This document shows positions 30,780 to 43,225 of a DNA stretch of 64,000 nt, in pieces. A program made the position numbers and the translations under genes. Numbering within the stretch: the first letter of the stretch is position 1; each line of letters begins with the position of its first letter. The stretch lies in assembly GCA_950097015.1 (NCBI GenBank), contig CATNEN010000038.1, positions 3,696,001 through 3,760,000 on the forward strand, read 5' to 3'. This DNA comes from Macrostomum hystrix. Its lineage: Eukaryota > Platyhelminthes > Macrostomidae. Under the pieces are notes generated by a model. The model did no database searches. It was not told where the DNA came from and worked only from the letters and a program-made list of their open reading frames with translations.

Positions 30780-33700
30780 TTAATAATAGACGGGCCGGTC
30801 TCGGGTGTTGCAACCGTCAGGAATTTCTTCGTAAACTGGATAGAAATTGCCCGTGCCGAATTGCTGCTGATGCTGCTGCTGATGCTGTTGCTGATACTGC
30901 TGCTGATGCTGTTGCTGCTGCTGCTGCTGATGCTGTTGCTGATGCTGCTGCTGATGCTGTTGCTGCTGCTGCTGCTGATGCTGCTGCTGATGCTGCTGCT
31001 GATGCTGTTGCTGCTGCTGATGCTGCTGCTGATGCTGATGCTGCTGCTGATACTGCTGCTGATGCTGCTGCTGATGCTGCTGCTGATGCTGTTGCTGCTG
31101 CTGATGCTGCTGCTCATGCTGATGCTGCTGCTGATGCTGTTGCGGCGGCAGCGGCTGCAGCAGCCTTGACTGGCACGAGGGACTGCTGGTGCCGTTGCCA
31201 TAGACACCGACACCCGCTGGCTGCTGCTGCTGCTGCATCGCTTGAACCGGCGGCGGCGGTCGCGGCGGCGGCTGCTGCGGCTGATAAAGAAAAGTTGGCG
31301 GATCAGCCAGCACAGTGAAGATGGAGAAGTCGGTGAAGGCGGTGCCGTCGGGCAGATCGTGGGGAGCCGAGCCGTTGGCGAACATCCCCGTGGGATATTT
31401 GTAGCCGCCAGAGGTCCCACCGCCGGTGGCGGCAGCGGCGGCCGAATGTCGGCGATCATAAGACGAATCGTCGGTGTCGTCCGTGGAGCGCAGAGCGGCT
31501 TCTTCAAAGGTGATGACACCGATCTGTGCAGTAGGATTTGGCAAATCGGTGTAGCTAAAGAGATTGGATAATACAATTATCAGAGTTGCTTGAGACGGAT
31601 CGGACGGAAAGGATTAATTAGAGATCGGATTAGCATACAGAAGGGATTAATTAGAGATTGGATTAGCATACAGAAGGGATTAATTAGAGATCCAATTAGC
31701 ATACAGAAGGGATTAATTAGAGATTGGATTAGCATACAGAAGGGATTAATTAGAGATCGGATTAGCATACAGAAGGGATTAATTAGAGATCCAATTAGCA
31801 TACAGAAGGGATTAATTAGAGATCGGATTAGCATACAGAAGGGATTAATTAGAGATCGGATTAGCATACAGAAGGGATTAATTAGAGATCGGATTAGCAT
31901 ACAGAAGGGATTAATTAGAGATCCAATTAGCATACAGAAGGGATTAATTAGAGATCGGATTAGCATACAGAAGGGATTAATTAGAGATCCAATTAGCATA
32001 TAGAAGGGATTAATTAGAGATCCAATTAGCATATAGAAGGGATTAATTAGAGATCCAATTAGCATATAGAAGGGATTAATTAGAGATCCAATTAGCATAC
32101 AGAAGGGATTAATTAGAGATCGGATTAGCATATAGAAGGGATTAATTAGAGATCCAATTAGCATACAGAAGGGATTAATTAGAGATCCAATTAGCATACA
32201 GAAGGGATTAATTAGAGATCGGATTAGCATATAAAAGGGATTAATTAGAGATCGGATTAGCATATAGAAGGGATTAATTAGAGATCCAATTAGCATATAG
32301 AAAGGGATTAATTAGAGATCCAATTAGCATATAGAAGGGATTAATTAGAGATCCAATTAGCATACAGAAGGGATTAATTAGAGATCGGATTAGCATATAG
32401 AAGGGATTAATTAGAGATCCAATTAGCATACAGAAGGGATTAATTAGAGATCCAATTAGCATACAGAAGGGATTAATTAGAGATTGGATTAGCATACAGA
32501 AGGGATTAATTAGAGATTGGATTAGCATACAGAAAGGATTAATTAGAGATCGGATTAGCATATAGAAGGGATTAATTAGAGATCGAATTAGCATATAGAA
32601 GGGATTAATTTGCGATCGGTCAGACTGCAGTCGGAATTGCCATGGAAACAAATAGACATACTAAGTGCATTGTCCAAAGATAAATAATTAACAAGTCTAG
32701 TTGAATTATATAATAAAAGTACAAATATTTGATCAACTAAGATTAAGAACTCAAAGCCATAAATAAATTATAACTGAAATCTAAGCTACTTTATAAACTA
32801 TAGCAGGACACATCAAATTCTTAACCCTTGACGTTTGAGCAGTTTAAAAAGCGAAAAATGCCAACTAAAGCTGATAATGCTAATCCAGACTCCAAACCGA
32901 CTACTTCAACACGGGAAATGAGTAAAGAGTACTTCCTGTCGCGACTTTATAAACAATAGAACGGTTAGGAGAAGCTAAACTAGCCTTTTAAACACTTCAT
33001 TAGCATAAAACTGATTCTCATGAATTCTAATTGAACCCAACTTAGCAACAGCGACAGGCAATAGGCAGTGACGCCCACAGCACAGACGAACACAGACCTC
33101 CATTGGGTTTCATTGCACTAGAACTCTTGCAATTTTGAATATAGAATAAGGAGAATCAGTGAAGAGTGAAAGTGAATTGAAGTAGAGTGACAGGGAATCG
33201 AAGCAGAGTGAAAGGGAATCGAAGCAGAGTGACGGGGAATCGAAGCAGAGTGAAAGGGAATCGAAGCAGAGTGAAAGTGAATTGAAGCAGAGTGAAAGGG
33301 AATCGAAGCAGAGTGAAAGTGAATTGAAGCAGAGTGAAAGGGAATCGAAGCAGAGTGAAAGGGAATCGAAGCAGAGTGAAAGGGAATCGAAGCAGAGTGA
33401 AAGTGAATTGAAGCAGAGTGAAAGCGAATCGAAGCAGAGTGAAAGGGAATCGAAGCAGAGTGAAAGGGAATCGAAGCAGAGTGAAAGTGAATTGAAGCAG
33501 AGTGAAAGGGAATCGAAGCAGAGTGACAGGGAATCGAAGCAGAGTGACAGGGAATCGAAGCAGAGTGACAGGGAATCGAAGCAGAGGAAAAGGGAATCGA
33601 AGCAGGGTGAAAGGGAATCGAAGCAGAGTGAAACGGAATCGAAGCAGAGTATAAGAAACATTACAAAACACATCAGCCTACCTGCGAAGTCTTAATATGA

Positions 33701-36700
33701 AACGGGAAATTGGTATTAGCCACGGTAGGCCTAGTGATGACCAGGTAGAACAGCTGGGCAACGAATAGAATCGACAATTCAACAAAGTTGACCACCTTCT
33801 CGCGCATATAGTCGGGCACGCGAGTGATGTTGACAGCCACGGCAATGGGCGTGCTGACGAACCACAGCGAGAAGAAGGCGATCATCGGCACGTAAAACGT
33901 GCGCTTCCTCCGATACCTGACAAACGAATACGCGCAGCCGGCAAGGTAGAATATCCAGGCTGCTAGGGTTAGGGCCAGCAGGCCGTAGCCCGGCTGAGAC
34001 TCCCAGCGATACAGCACCAGCGCAGGGTCGAAGGTTGCCGCCTCCACTGCGAATAAGGCCACGAAACCGACAACGAATGCCGTCATGAAGACGGAGATCA
34101 GGGCCGTAGCCCAGGTAGGCAGCCGGCCGCAGGTGATGGTGTAGCCAAGGCTGAGCAGCAGCAGCATCATCACGAATGCGATGCTGGCGGCTGAGTACAG
34201 CGCCGCGGCTGGTAAGGAATTTCAAAGCAATTTGCGATTCCCAGCTGACAAATGAGCACCTCACACCAACTTAGCATCTCCCAGACCCTGAACCCGAATA
34301 TCCTGAAACTAGTTACCTGAAACCGAATATCCTGAAACTAGTTACCTGAACCCGAATATCCTGAACTAGTTACCTGAACCCGAATATCCTGAAACTAGTT
34401 ACCTGAACCCGAATATCCTGAAACTTTGCTGATTCAGAATAATCTGAAACTACATTGCAACTGAACGCAACACCCAAATTATTCAGTCACTGAACCCATG
34501 ATAAAACTTGCTCAAATATCTTACACAGGTAATGCAGGAAAGTAGATTTTCTTCCGGTAGAGCCATAGCTGATATAAGCAATGCAGGTAAGGCAGATGTT
34601 TAGCAACAGTAAAACTGCCGATAATAAAAATATTTTATAGGTCGTATGAAACAGCTGCTTCTTTCTTAGGCGAACTGAAATGATGTACAGTTTTGACGTT
34701 TTTAAGTCATAATTACTTACACTTGTATAAAAGAACATCAAATTTATAAAGAGCGAAGTTCTCAAACCTACTGGAAATCAAAATGGCCACAGCTAGCAGA
34801 CCCGACTGCAAGAAGAAGAAGCCAATGTTGAACTCCAGAATGTCTAAAAAATGAAAAAAAACTTTCGCTATAAAAATGCGAGCAAAGTAAAACAAAACAA
34901 TACCACCTTACTGAAGTTTTTTTTCACAACACAAGAACTCACAGATCTCATCGGCGGAGAAGTGCTCCCTGAACAGGTTGCCTCTGTCTCCATTTCTTAG
35001 CCACATGTCGTAACTCATCAGGAGACCCTGGAGTGGAAATTGCATGAGTGGAAGATGCAGGGAGATGGAATGAAGGGAGGATGCAGGGAGATGGAATGAA
35101 GGGAGGATGCAGGGAGATGGAATGAAGGGAGGATGCAGGGAGATGGAATGAAGGGAGGATGCAGGGAGATGGAATGAAGGGAGGATGCAGGGAGATGGAA
35201 TGGAGGGAAGATTCAGGGAGATGGAATGAAGGGAGAATGTAGGGAGATGGAATGAAGCGAGGGTGCAGGGACGGATTAATGATTGGCTGCTCTGCACTTA
35301 CACTCCTAGCCAAGCAGTTGGACATGACTATAAACCACCAGCGCTCCCTAGCAGACTTGAATTGGTACTCCTTGGAGTCGCATAGAATGGCTGTGCCATT
35401 GTCCACAGGCCTGCACAGGCCAGATTCAGGCGACAGGCGGAAGATCTGATAGCTCAGAATGTCAAGCTCTGACTCCTTCTGGGTGCAGGACTGCAGTGGG
35501 ATTCGAGGAGAAACTTTTAACCTCACTGCTTAATATATGTCGAACCTAAAGAATAAAACATAGATTTACAGGTAAAATGGAATAACATATAAAAACTCAC
35601 CAACTCAGTCCTATAAACACTACTCCAGAGATTTGGCTTGTCCCAGTACAGCAGCATACTCTGAGTCATGTAGGACTGAAATTTTTATAACAAATTTGAA
35701 TATGTTTGATATTTAAATTAAAACAACTTTAAAAAATAGGTGGATCAGGCTTACCACTGGATAGCGAATAGTGAACTGCAGGGACCCTTTGTCAGGCAAG
35801 AAACAAAACCTCGTCAGAAACTGCCAGTTCTGTATTGGTATAAAATGTATAAATAGCTTTGTTACATAATAGTCTTCATAAGATTTATTATAATAGAATC
35901 ACTTACTTAAATAAAAGCTAACTAAAATGAACTATTAACTATTGTTAATTCTAAACAAGTTTGCAAGCATATAGCACTCTTAATTTTTAAGTGTAAACCA
36001 CACTTTTATTTTTTTCAACCAATTTTTTTTTTTTAGATAAAATGTATCTTTATCAAAATGTTAATAAAGTCAAAGAGAAACGTATTTAAAATTAGATTTA
36101 AGTTATTCTTGCAATGATTCAGTCATTCAAATAAAAGGTAACTGAAGTTTTTAATTTTAATGTTTTTATATACATTTTAGCTTGCTTTAGACTGAGGTGA
36201 AAGACTATGGCAGTAATTGGAAACCAGTAATTTGATCATCTTGGGCCTAGGCCCTAGTGTCAACTTGTCAAGATTTTTGCTTCTTTTTTGTCAGTTTTTA
36301 ACAATCATATCCTGCATAAAATCCTATCTTGAATATCATTGACCAGGTTAAGTATTTCACAATACATAGTTTACATAAAATCACTACTGAGACTTCACAA
36401 TACTAAATAGCAAGCAGACATTAATAGCTTGTATATACACAACCTATAGTATATATTAAGAAAGCTACTGCCTTGGTCCCACTGTATTCTGTTGCAGTAC
36501 TTGCAGCCCATTGCAGTCTGTTGTGGTCCATTTTGATGTTTACATTGACCCTCCTCAGCCTAGCTAGCTATACAAAATCTCAGTTCCCAATTCAAAAAAT
36601 ATTTTAGATCCTAACATAGACAAATATAAAAAAATTGTATTCTATCCAACATATACTTCTGATAATGTAGAAAGTGAATATTTAAGTACAACTTACTGAA

Positions 36701-36804
36701 TCAGTCTGAAGAACACCACTAATGTGTTTTCCTTGATAACAATGTGGGTGAAGCAAGAAAACCAAAATTGGAATCATAGTTGATTTTAAAATTAAATGAA
36801 TCAT
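30780..36804 (-). CDS. TMEM145: TMEM145/GPR180-family seven-pass membrane protein
   Basis: Nine minus-strand exons, all phases consistent: 36697-36804, 35755-35829, 35601-35675, 35302-35490, 34943-35027, 34772-34843, 34525-34674, 33682-34208, 30780-31523. Predicted 674 residues. Exon 1 is a signal peptide (IPILVFLLHP) and GKHISGVL. The lumenal GOLD-like part has NWQFLTRFCFLPDKG, LLYWDKPNLW, KSARERWWFIVMSNC and FREHFSADEI. The membrane part has LRKKQLFHTTYKIF, MLLLLSLGYTITCGR, ATFDPALVLYRWES, GYGLLALTLAAW, RTFYVPMIAFFSLWF, MREKVVNFVEL and VITRPTVANTNFPFHIKTSQ, all diagnostic of TMEM145/GPR180. The last exon keeps an AFTDFSIF motif, then diverges into a Gln/His tail. Family role: poorly defined; GPR180-like proteins are membrane proteins of the secretory route. 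The human protein is about 490 residues; the extra length is the tail. Confidence 0.85.
30843..31160 (-). repeat. CAG/CAT trinucleotide tract coding Gln/His tail
   Basis: Inside the last exon of the TMEM145-like gene, about 300 bp of CAG and CAT codons encode roughly 100 residues of QQQHQQQH type with rare Tyr and Glu. The frame stays open and continues to FGTGNFYPVYEEIPDG before the stop. It is read as a real, probably length-variable, coding repeat. Confidence 0.8.
31605..32615. repeat. 33-bp tandem array in TMEM145 last intron
   Basis: About 31 copies of a 33-bp unit beginning GGGATTAATTAGAGATC, followed by GGATTAGCATACAGAA or CAATTAGCATATAGAA. It lies between exons 8 and 9. Each unit carries TTAATTA and usually a second TTAG/ATTAG core. 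Long frames (MLIRSLINPFC) are artefacts of the 33-bp period. Confidence 0.95.
32616..33165. other. unique part of TMEM145 last intron
   Basis: AT-rich, no array and no exon seen. Confidence 0.5.
33166..33658. repeat. 21-bp tandem array next to TMEM145 exon 8
   Basis: About 23 copies of a 21-bp unit GAATCGAAGCAGAGTGAAAG-G with AATTGAAGCAG variants. It ends about 24 bp from the exon 8 donor. Open frames on both strands (ESKQSER; LCFDSLS) are artefacts. Confidence 0.95.
34283..34435. repeat. 29-bp repeat in TMEM145 intron 7
   Basis: About five copies of a 29-bp unit CCTGAACCCGAATATCCTGA-AACTAGTTA, one shortened by one base. It lies between exons 7 and 8. Confidence 0.9.
35030..35275. repeat. 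26-bp repeat in TMEM145 intron 4
   Basis: About nine copies of a 26-bp unit (GAAGGGAGGATGCAGGGAGA-TGGAAT). It fills most of the 274-bp intron between exons 4 and 5 and starts only 3 bp beyond the exon 5 acceptor. Confidence 0.9.
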
Positions 36805-38898
36805 TTCGTTTGGAAACTATTGATATACACCTTTCGAGACTTCTTAAAATAAACAGTATAGCCAAGGCCTAGCAGCAGTTTTGTAATTTTATAAAAAGTT
36901 ACATGAGTTTGTTGCATTAAGGCTTAAGGCTTTGTTTAGCATGAAAAACGTTCTGATTCAAAAGCTGGATTTGAAAGCTTAGTTCTCAGCAACTAATTGT
37001 GATTTATCGAACACTTAAATGCGCAGGAAGACAAAGAAAGAAATAGAACCCTACTGCTTTCACTTGTAAAGTAATAATATAATTTACTTTACATTGCACT
37101 GTTAAAACAAATACGACGTGTTTGGCCCCTTTGTTCTAGGAAACATTTTAATTCTTCTTGTAAAGTATATATTCGAAAAGTGCGAAAATTTTGGCAATTT
37201 TATGTAAAACAACAAGCTTACTAAATTCATAGTAAGTAGAGCAAAAATTAAGAAAATATATATATCCGTAAATTTTTTTATTATTGTTGTATTTGTGAGT
37301 TTTTTAAGATCAAATCTCGTTTATTGAGCGACTCAATCAGTTCTCGCTTTTTATTGAATAATCTAGCTTGAGTTCATCGTCAGATGTCAGTGAATCACGA
37401 ATGCCTCCTAGTAGACTCCTAGTCCTAGTCTACTCCTAGTGTTCCTTATGCTAAGGCTGCAAAATTGTTCACACAAAACTTGAGAAGTGAAAAATTGCGG
37501 TCAAACACAATAAATTGATTAAAGCGTAAAGAAATTGGATAATAGCTTTTAACTATAAGAGTAAGAAGTTAAAATGAAGCGTCGTAAAAAGACGAGCGAG
37601 TTATTATTTATTAATAATAGTTAATACCCTCGTGGGTCTAAGACGACACATCGGTAGTTCACAAACTGCGAAAGAAGACAAGTTTTTAATTAAGTACTTT
37701 AGTTGTCTATAACCATGCAATGCAATCAGTGTTTTTTAGCCAATAAACATCAGACCAATTGCGCTGATACGCAATTTAAACCCTTCATATGAATGGGGTA
37801 TTTCCCGATAAAATATTTCTATGGTGTTCTTTATATGCCACACTCAGAAACTCACACAGTAGAACAGTCCCATTATGAGAGAGCTCGCTGTCGCATATAT
37901 AATATCCATATTTGTTCGCGTCAGTTTTATACAGTCTTCACTGTGTCATGACACTAGCGCTATACCCGGCGTTGTTTGTTATGCAAAGTCTCCTATACAT
38001 ATTATTCATGTAAAATGCAACAATATTACGTACGTGTGCAGTGTCTTCTAAAAGCTACATTCAACGTCATACACAACATGTATGCTTAGGGTTGTTTAAT
38101 TTATATGCATAAGGACAAACCAGAAGCCAATTTAGGCCTAAGTTTTACATGCTCTATATTCTGTTCACCAAGGTCGAAAATTTGGTTTACTACTTATGTA
38201 CCCGTGAGTGTCAATAATGAGAAGTTAATTCGGTCAAATTATTAATATGTGCCGCAGCTAAATTGCCCTGTATCTTAATGTATACGCGGCTGTACAGCTG
38301 TCCATGGACTGGCAGTGCCACCCCTGGCCCTAATGCCCGTTTGAACTGAAGCAAAACTGATTTAAGAAGTATCTGTCTAAAGGACACAAAACTAATTCTA
38401 GTGGACTCAAACCCCGACCTTCAAATCGTGAGGTCAGAAAGGTCTCTGTAAGCAAACTAGCTCTGAACTGAAAGGAAAACTTTGTCAATAAAAGTACAGA
38501 ATAGTTGCCAAGCCAAGTTCGATTCGCCGCTTATAAGCACAATCTGTCTGCCTGCTTTTAAATAATTCGCTTAAAGGCCTGCAGCAGCGGAAGACAAACT
38601 CGAGGTGGCCACACGCGCCACGATCATGCCGATACGCGAGATCCTTTCATGATATAATATTCTTTCATGCAGCTTATATACGGTCATTCTGCAGTTGGAA
38701 CAGCTTGCGTAGCAGATTAACTTTAGCCGCGTGATTCGCTCACCTGCATCGGGCATGATGCAAGCTAATGCATGCCTTTACTGTAGGCGAGATTTTATTC
38801 AGGTCAATTGAAGCTCTCGCTGCCTTCTTTGTTCTGTAAGTCCTTGCTTTCTGTCAGATAAAACATTTCTGTGAAAAATTTGTTGCACAGCTGTTAGA
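36805..38898. other. AT-rich region upstream of TMEM145-like gene
   Basis: About 2.1 kb without a tandem array. It should include the promoter and any 5' leader of the TMEM145-like gene; a possible acceptor (ATCAATAG) sits 12 bp before its ATG on the minus strand, so an upstream non-coding exon is possible. I see no other gene. Confidence 0.5.
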
Positions 38899-38914
38899 TT
38901 GTTATTTGACCCTC

Positions 38915-41003
38915 ATCCTTGCCCTCCTTCCCAAAACCCTCTTCCCATCATCCCCCAATCCCATTTCGACTCATCCTTCAATCCCTGTCCAATAAACTCC
39001 CAATTTCCTACCGATCATCTCCCGATCCCCTTCCCATCATCTTCCGATCCCCTTCCCATCATCTTCCGATCCCTTTCCCATCATCTCCGAATCCCCCTTC
39101 CCATCATCCCCCAATCCCATTTCGACTCATCCTTCAATCCCTGTCCAATAAACTCCCAATTTCCTACCGATCATCTCCCGATCCCCTTCCCATCATCTTC
39201 CGATCCCCTTCCCATCATCTTCCGATCCCTTTCCCATCATCTCCGAATCCCCCTTCCCATCATCTCCCAATCCCATTTCGACTCATCCTTCAATCCCTGT
39301 CCAATAAACTCCCAATTTCCTACCGATCATCTCCCGATCCCCTTCCCATCATCTTCCGATCCCCTTCCCATCATCTTCCGATCCCTTTCCCATCATCTCC
39401 GAATCCCCCTTCCCATCATCCCCCAATCCCATTTCGACTCATCCTTCAATCCCTGTCCAATAAACTCCCAATTTCCTACCGATCATCTCCCGATCCCCTT
39501 CCCATCATCTTCCGATCCCCTTCCCATCATCTTCCGATCCCTTTCCCATCATCTCCGAATCCCCCTTCCCATCATCTCCCAATCCCATTTCGACTCATCC
39601 TTCAATCCCTGTCCAATAAACTCCCAATTTCCTACCGATCATCTCCCGATCCCCTTCCCATCATCTTCCGATCCCCTTCCCATCATCTTCCGATCCCTTT
39701 CCCATCATCTCCGAATCCCCCTTCCCATCATCTCCCGATCCCCTTCCCATCATCTCCAAATCCCCCTACCCAACATCTCCCGATCTCCTTCCCATCATCT
39801 CCCGATCCCCTTCCCAACATCTTCCGATCCCCTTCCCATCATCTTCCGGTCCCCTTCCAATAATCTTCCGATCCCCTTCCCAACATCTCCCGATCTCCTT
39901 CCCATCATCTCCCGATCCCCTTCCTAACATCTCCCGATCTCCTTCCCATCATCTCCCGATCCCCTTCCTAACATCTCCCGATCTCCTTCCCATCATCTCC
40001 CGATCCCCTTCCTAACATCTCCCGATCTCCTTCCCATCATCTCCCGATCCCCTTCCCAACATCTTCCGATCCCCTTCCCATCATCTTCCGGTCCCCTTCC
40101 AATAATCTTCCGATCCCCTTCCCAACATCTCCCGATCTCCTTCCCATCATCTCCCGATCCCCTTCCTAACATCTCCCGATCTCCTTCCCATCATCTCCCG
40201 ATCCCCTTCCTAACATCTCCCGATCTCCTTCCTATAATCTTCCGGTCCCCATCCCATCATCTCCCGATCCCCTTCCCAACATCTCCCGATCCCCTTCCCA
40301 TCATCTCCCGATCCCCTTCCTATCATCTCCCGATCCCCTTCCCATCATCTTCCGGTCCCCTTCCATCATCTCCCGATCCCCTTCCCATCATCTGATCTCC
40401 TTCCCATCATCTGATCTCCTTCCCATCTCCCGATCTCCTTCCCATCATCTTCCGGTCCCCTTCCATCATCTCCCGATCCCCTTCCCATCATCTGATCCCC
40501 TTCCCATCATCTGATCTCCTTCCCATCATCTCCCGATCCCCTTCCCATCATCTGATCTCCTTCCCATCATCTCCCGATCCCCTTCCCAACATCTCCCGAT
40601 CCCCTTCCCATCATCTCCCGATCCCCTTCCTATCATCTCCCGATCCCCTTCCCATCATCTTCCGGTCCCCTTCCATCATCTCCCGATCCCCTTCCCATCA
40701 TCTGATCTCCTTCCCATCATCTGATCTCCTTCCCATCATCTGATCTCCTTCCCATCATCTGATCTCCTTCCCATCTCCCGATCTCCTTCCCATCATCTTC
40801 CGGTCCCCTTCCATCATCTCCCGATCCCCTTCCCATCATCTGATCCCCTTCCCATCATCTGATCTCCTTCCCATCATCTCCCGATCCCCTTCCCATCATC
40901 TGATCTCCTTCCCATCATCTTCCGATCCCCTTCCCAACATCTTCCGATCTCCTTCCCATCATCTCCCGATCCCCTTCCCATCATCTCCCGATCTCCTTCC
41001 CAT
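38915..41003. repeat. 22-bp satellite with a 156-bp higher-order repeat
   Basis: Basic word CCCATCATCTCCCGATCCCC with TT, about 22 bp. The left end (38915-39720) is organised as five near-perfect 156-bp units, each containing a distinctive CATTTCGACTCATCCTTCAA block. The right end is irregular 18-22-bp units. The Pro/Ser/His frames across it are artefacts. Confidence 0.95.
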
Positions 41004-41103
41004 CCCGTTCACCCTCAAATCCTCTTCGACACGGTCGACTTGCTTGTATTTTTCGACTTGGTCGAATTTTTAGTTATAATCTCAAATAAAACAGGCCGCT
41101 CAC

Positions 41104-41194
41104 CTCAGCAGGTGCGAGCAGCCGTAGTACTCAATGTGCACCGAATCCGAGACAGACATTTTCCCAATAAACGCCGGGAGAGTTTAATCTACAA
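41104..41194 (-). CDS. unassigned exon candidate with ATG
   Basis: On the minus strand, an acceptor (GATTTTTTAG) is followed by about 36 bp of leader, ATG at 41159, and 18 codons plus two bases (MSVSDSVHIEYYGCSHLL) ending at a good donor, GTGAGC. A further donor (AAAAACG then GTAAGA) at about 43480 could end an upstream leader exon. I cannot find the next coding exon. Joining it to TMEM145 exon 1 would only create a short upstream frame. The EYYGCS stretch is faintly like the start of SelW-type proteins, but the CxxC motif is absent. Confidence 0.3.
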
Positions 41195-41504
41195 TCTAAA
41201 AAATCTACAAAAATAGATTAAAGTGATCAATCAGCAACAGCTGGAGGGGGTACAGGTTGATGAGAGCGGAACTCTTGGTCGGTTATTAATTTCAGTTTTC
41301 TCTTGAAATTTAATAAATTTCAGCAAGTAAACAGTGGCTAAACTGCTGCTGCTTATGAGGATAACTTATGCATATGGGACATAACCCAGTCATAAAATAA
41401 CTTTATATTACTTTTTCAATCTGTTGAAAAGTTTTAATACAAGCGCTGACAAAGAGGTCTAAAAAAAAGAGCATCAAAAAGTCATAGAGAGCGGTAAAAA
41501 CAAT

Positions 41505-41932
41505 TTGGGTTGTAGAAAGTCAGAGAGGGTTGTAGAAAGTCAGAGAGGGTTGTAGAAAGTCAGAGAGGGTTGTAGAAAGTCAGAGAGGGTTGTAGAAAGT
41601 CAGAGAGGGTTGTAGAAAGTCAGAGAGGGTTGTAGAAAGTCATAGAGGGTTGTAGAAAGTCATAGAGGGTTGTAGAAAGTCATAGAGGGTTGTAGAAAGT
41701 CAGAGAGGGTTGTAGAAAGTCATAGAGGGTTGTAGAAAGTCAGAGAGGGTTGTAGAAAGTCACAGAGGGTTGTAGAAAGTCAGAGAGGGTTGTAGAAAGT
41801 CAGAGAGGGTTGTAGAAAGTCACAGAGGGTTGTAGAAAGTCATAGAGGGTTGTAGAAAGTCAGAGAGGGTTGTAGAAAGTCACAGAGGGTTGTAGAAAGT
41901 CATAGAGGGTTGAGGTAAGTCACGTAGGGTTG
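41505..41932. repeat. 20-bp tandem array
   Basis: About 21 copies of GTAGAAAGTCAGAGAGGGTT with single-base variants (CATAGAGG, CACAGAGG). Very homogeneous, so young or well homogenised. Confidence 0.95.
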
Positions 41933-42404
41933 TAGAATTCATAAATATTTATGTACACAGATAGAATAACTACGAGTAATAACTGTAGCAAAAGTACTAT
42001 TAAAATGGGTTCACGCGCATATGCTAGATAAAATATATTAACACATTTTACTGATATGAGTCATTTTCGGCGAACTGGCAATTCCTCAGGCCTGGATATG
42101 AGCCTGGCAAATATATAGTAAAAGGTCCCATTGCTGGAAAAACTGCGGGCCAAACAGATTAGAAGAATGAGCTCCTGGCTGAGCAGCCCGTTATGCGCTA
42201 GGCCGTTTGAGCAGGCATTGCGGGGGATAAGGGAGTAGCTGCAGCGGGGTAAAACAAGCTGTTAGTATAGCGAGGAAGAAATATTGCCGAGGTCATGATA
42301 AGGTCAGGAAGTGGAAATTACCATTCTACGCACTACAGAATGACCTGCGATTTTTTATGATCAGTTTTGTACCCCGGTGAAATTAAAAGCTTAAAAGATT
42401 TAAG
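41933..42404. other. unique intergenic sequence
   Basis: No gene or array seen between the 20-bp and 18-bp arrays. Confidence 0.5.
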
Positions 42405-43225
42405 GAAATTCGACGATCAAAGGAAAATTTGATGATCTAAGGAAATTCGATGATCTATGGAAATTCGATGATCTAAGGAAATTCGATGATCTGAGGAAAT
42501 TCGATGATCTAAGGAAATTCGATGATCTGAGGAAATTCTATGATCTAAGGAAAATTTGATGATCTGAGGAAATTCTATGATCTAAGGAAAATTTGATGAT
42601 CTGAGGAAATTCGATGATCTGAGGAAATTCGATGATCTGAGGAAATTCGATGATCTAAGGAAATTCGATGATCTGAGGAAATTCGATGATCTAAGGAAAT
42701 TCGATGATCTGAGGAAATTCGACGATTTATGGAAATTCGATGATCTGAGGAAATTCGATGATCTGAGGAAATTCGACGATCTAAGGAAATTCGATGATCT
42801 AAGGAAATTCGATGATCTGAGGAAATTTGATGATCTAAGGAAATTCGATGATCTAAGGAAATTCGATTATCTAAGGAAATTCGATTATCTAAGGAAATTC
42901 GATGATCTGAGGAAATTCGACGATTTATGGAAATTCGATGATCTGAGGAAATTCGACGATTTATGGAAATTCGATGATCTGAGGAAATTCGATGATCTGA
43001 GGAAATTCGATGATCTGAGGAAATTCGATGATCTGAGGAAATTCGACGATTTATGGAAATTCGATGATCTGAGGAAATTCGATGATCTGAGGAAATTCGA
43101 TGATCTGAGGAAATTCGACGATTTATGGAAATTCGATGATCTGAGGAAATTCGATGATCTGAGGAAATTCGATGATCTGAGGAAATTCGACGATCGAAGG
43201 AAATTCGATGATCTGAGGACATTCT
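42405..43225. repeat. 18-bp tandem array
   Basis: About 45 copies of GATGATCTGAGGAAATTC with variants (CTAAGG, GACGATTTATGG). The minus-strand RISSDH frame is an artefact of the 18-bp period. Confidence 0.95.

Noticed and set aside
38571-38756. Minus-strand 61-codon frame with several cysteines (KLICYASCSNCRMTV)
   Set aside because: No homology that I can name, no splice context that fits the unassigned exon at 41104, and length within chance expectation.
41104-41159. SelW/Rdx-family selenoprotein start (EYYGCS)
   Set aside because: The redox CxxC or CxxU motif is missing and no following Rdx exon was found.
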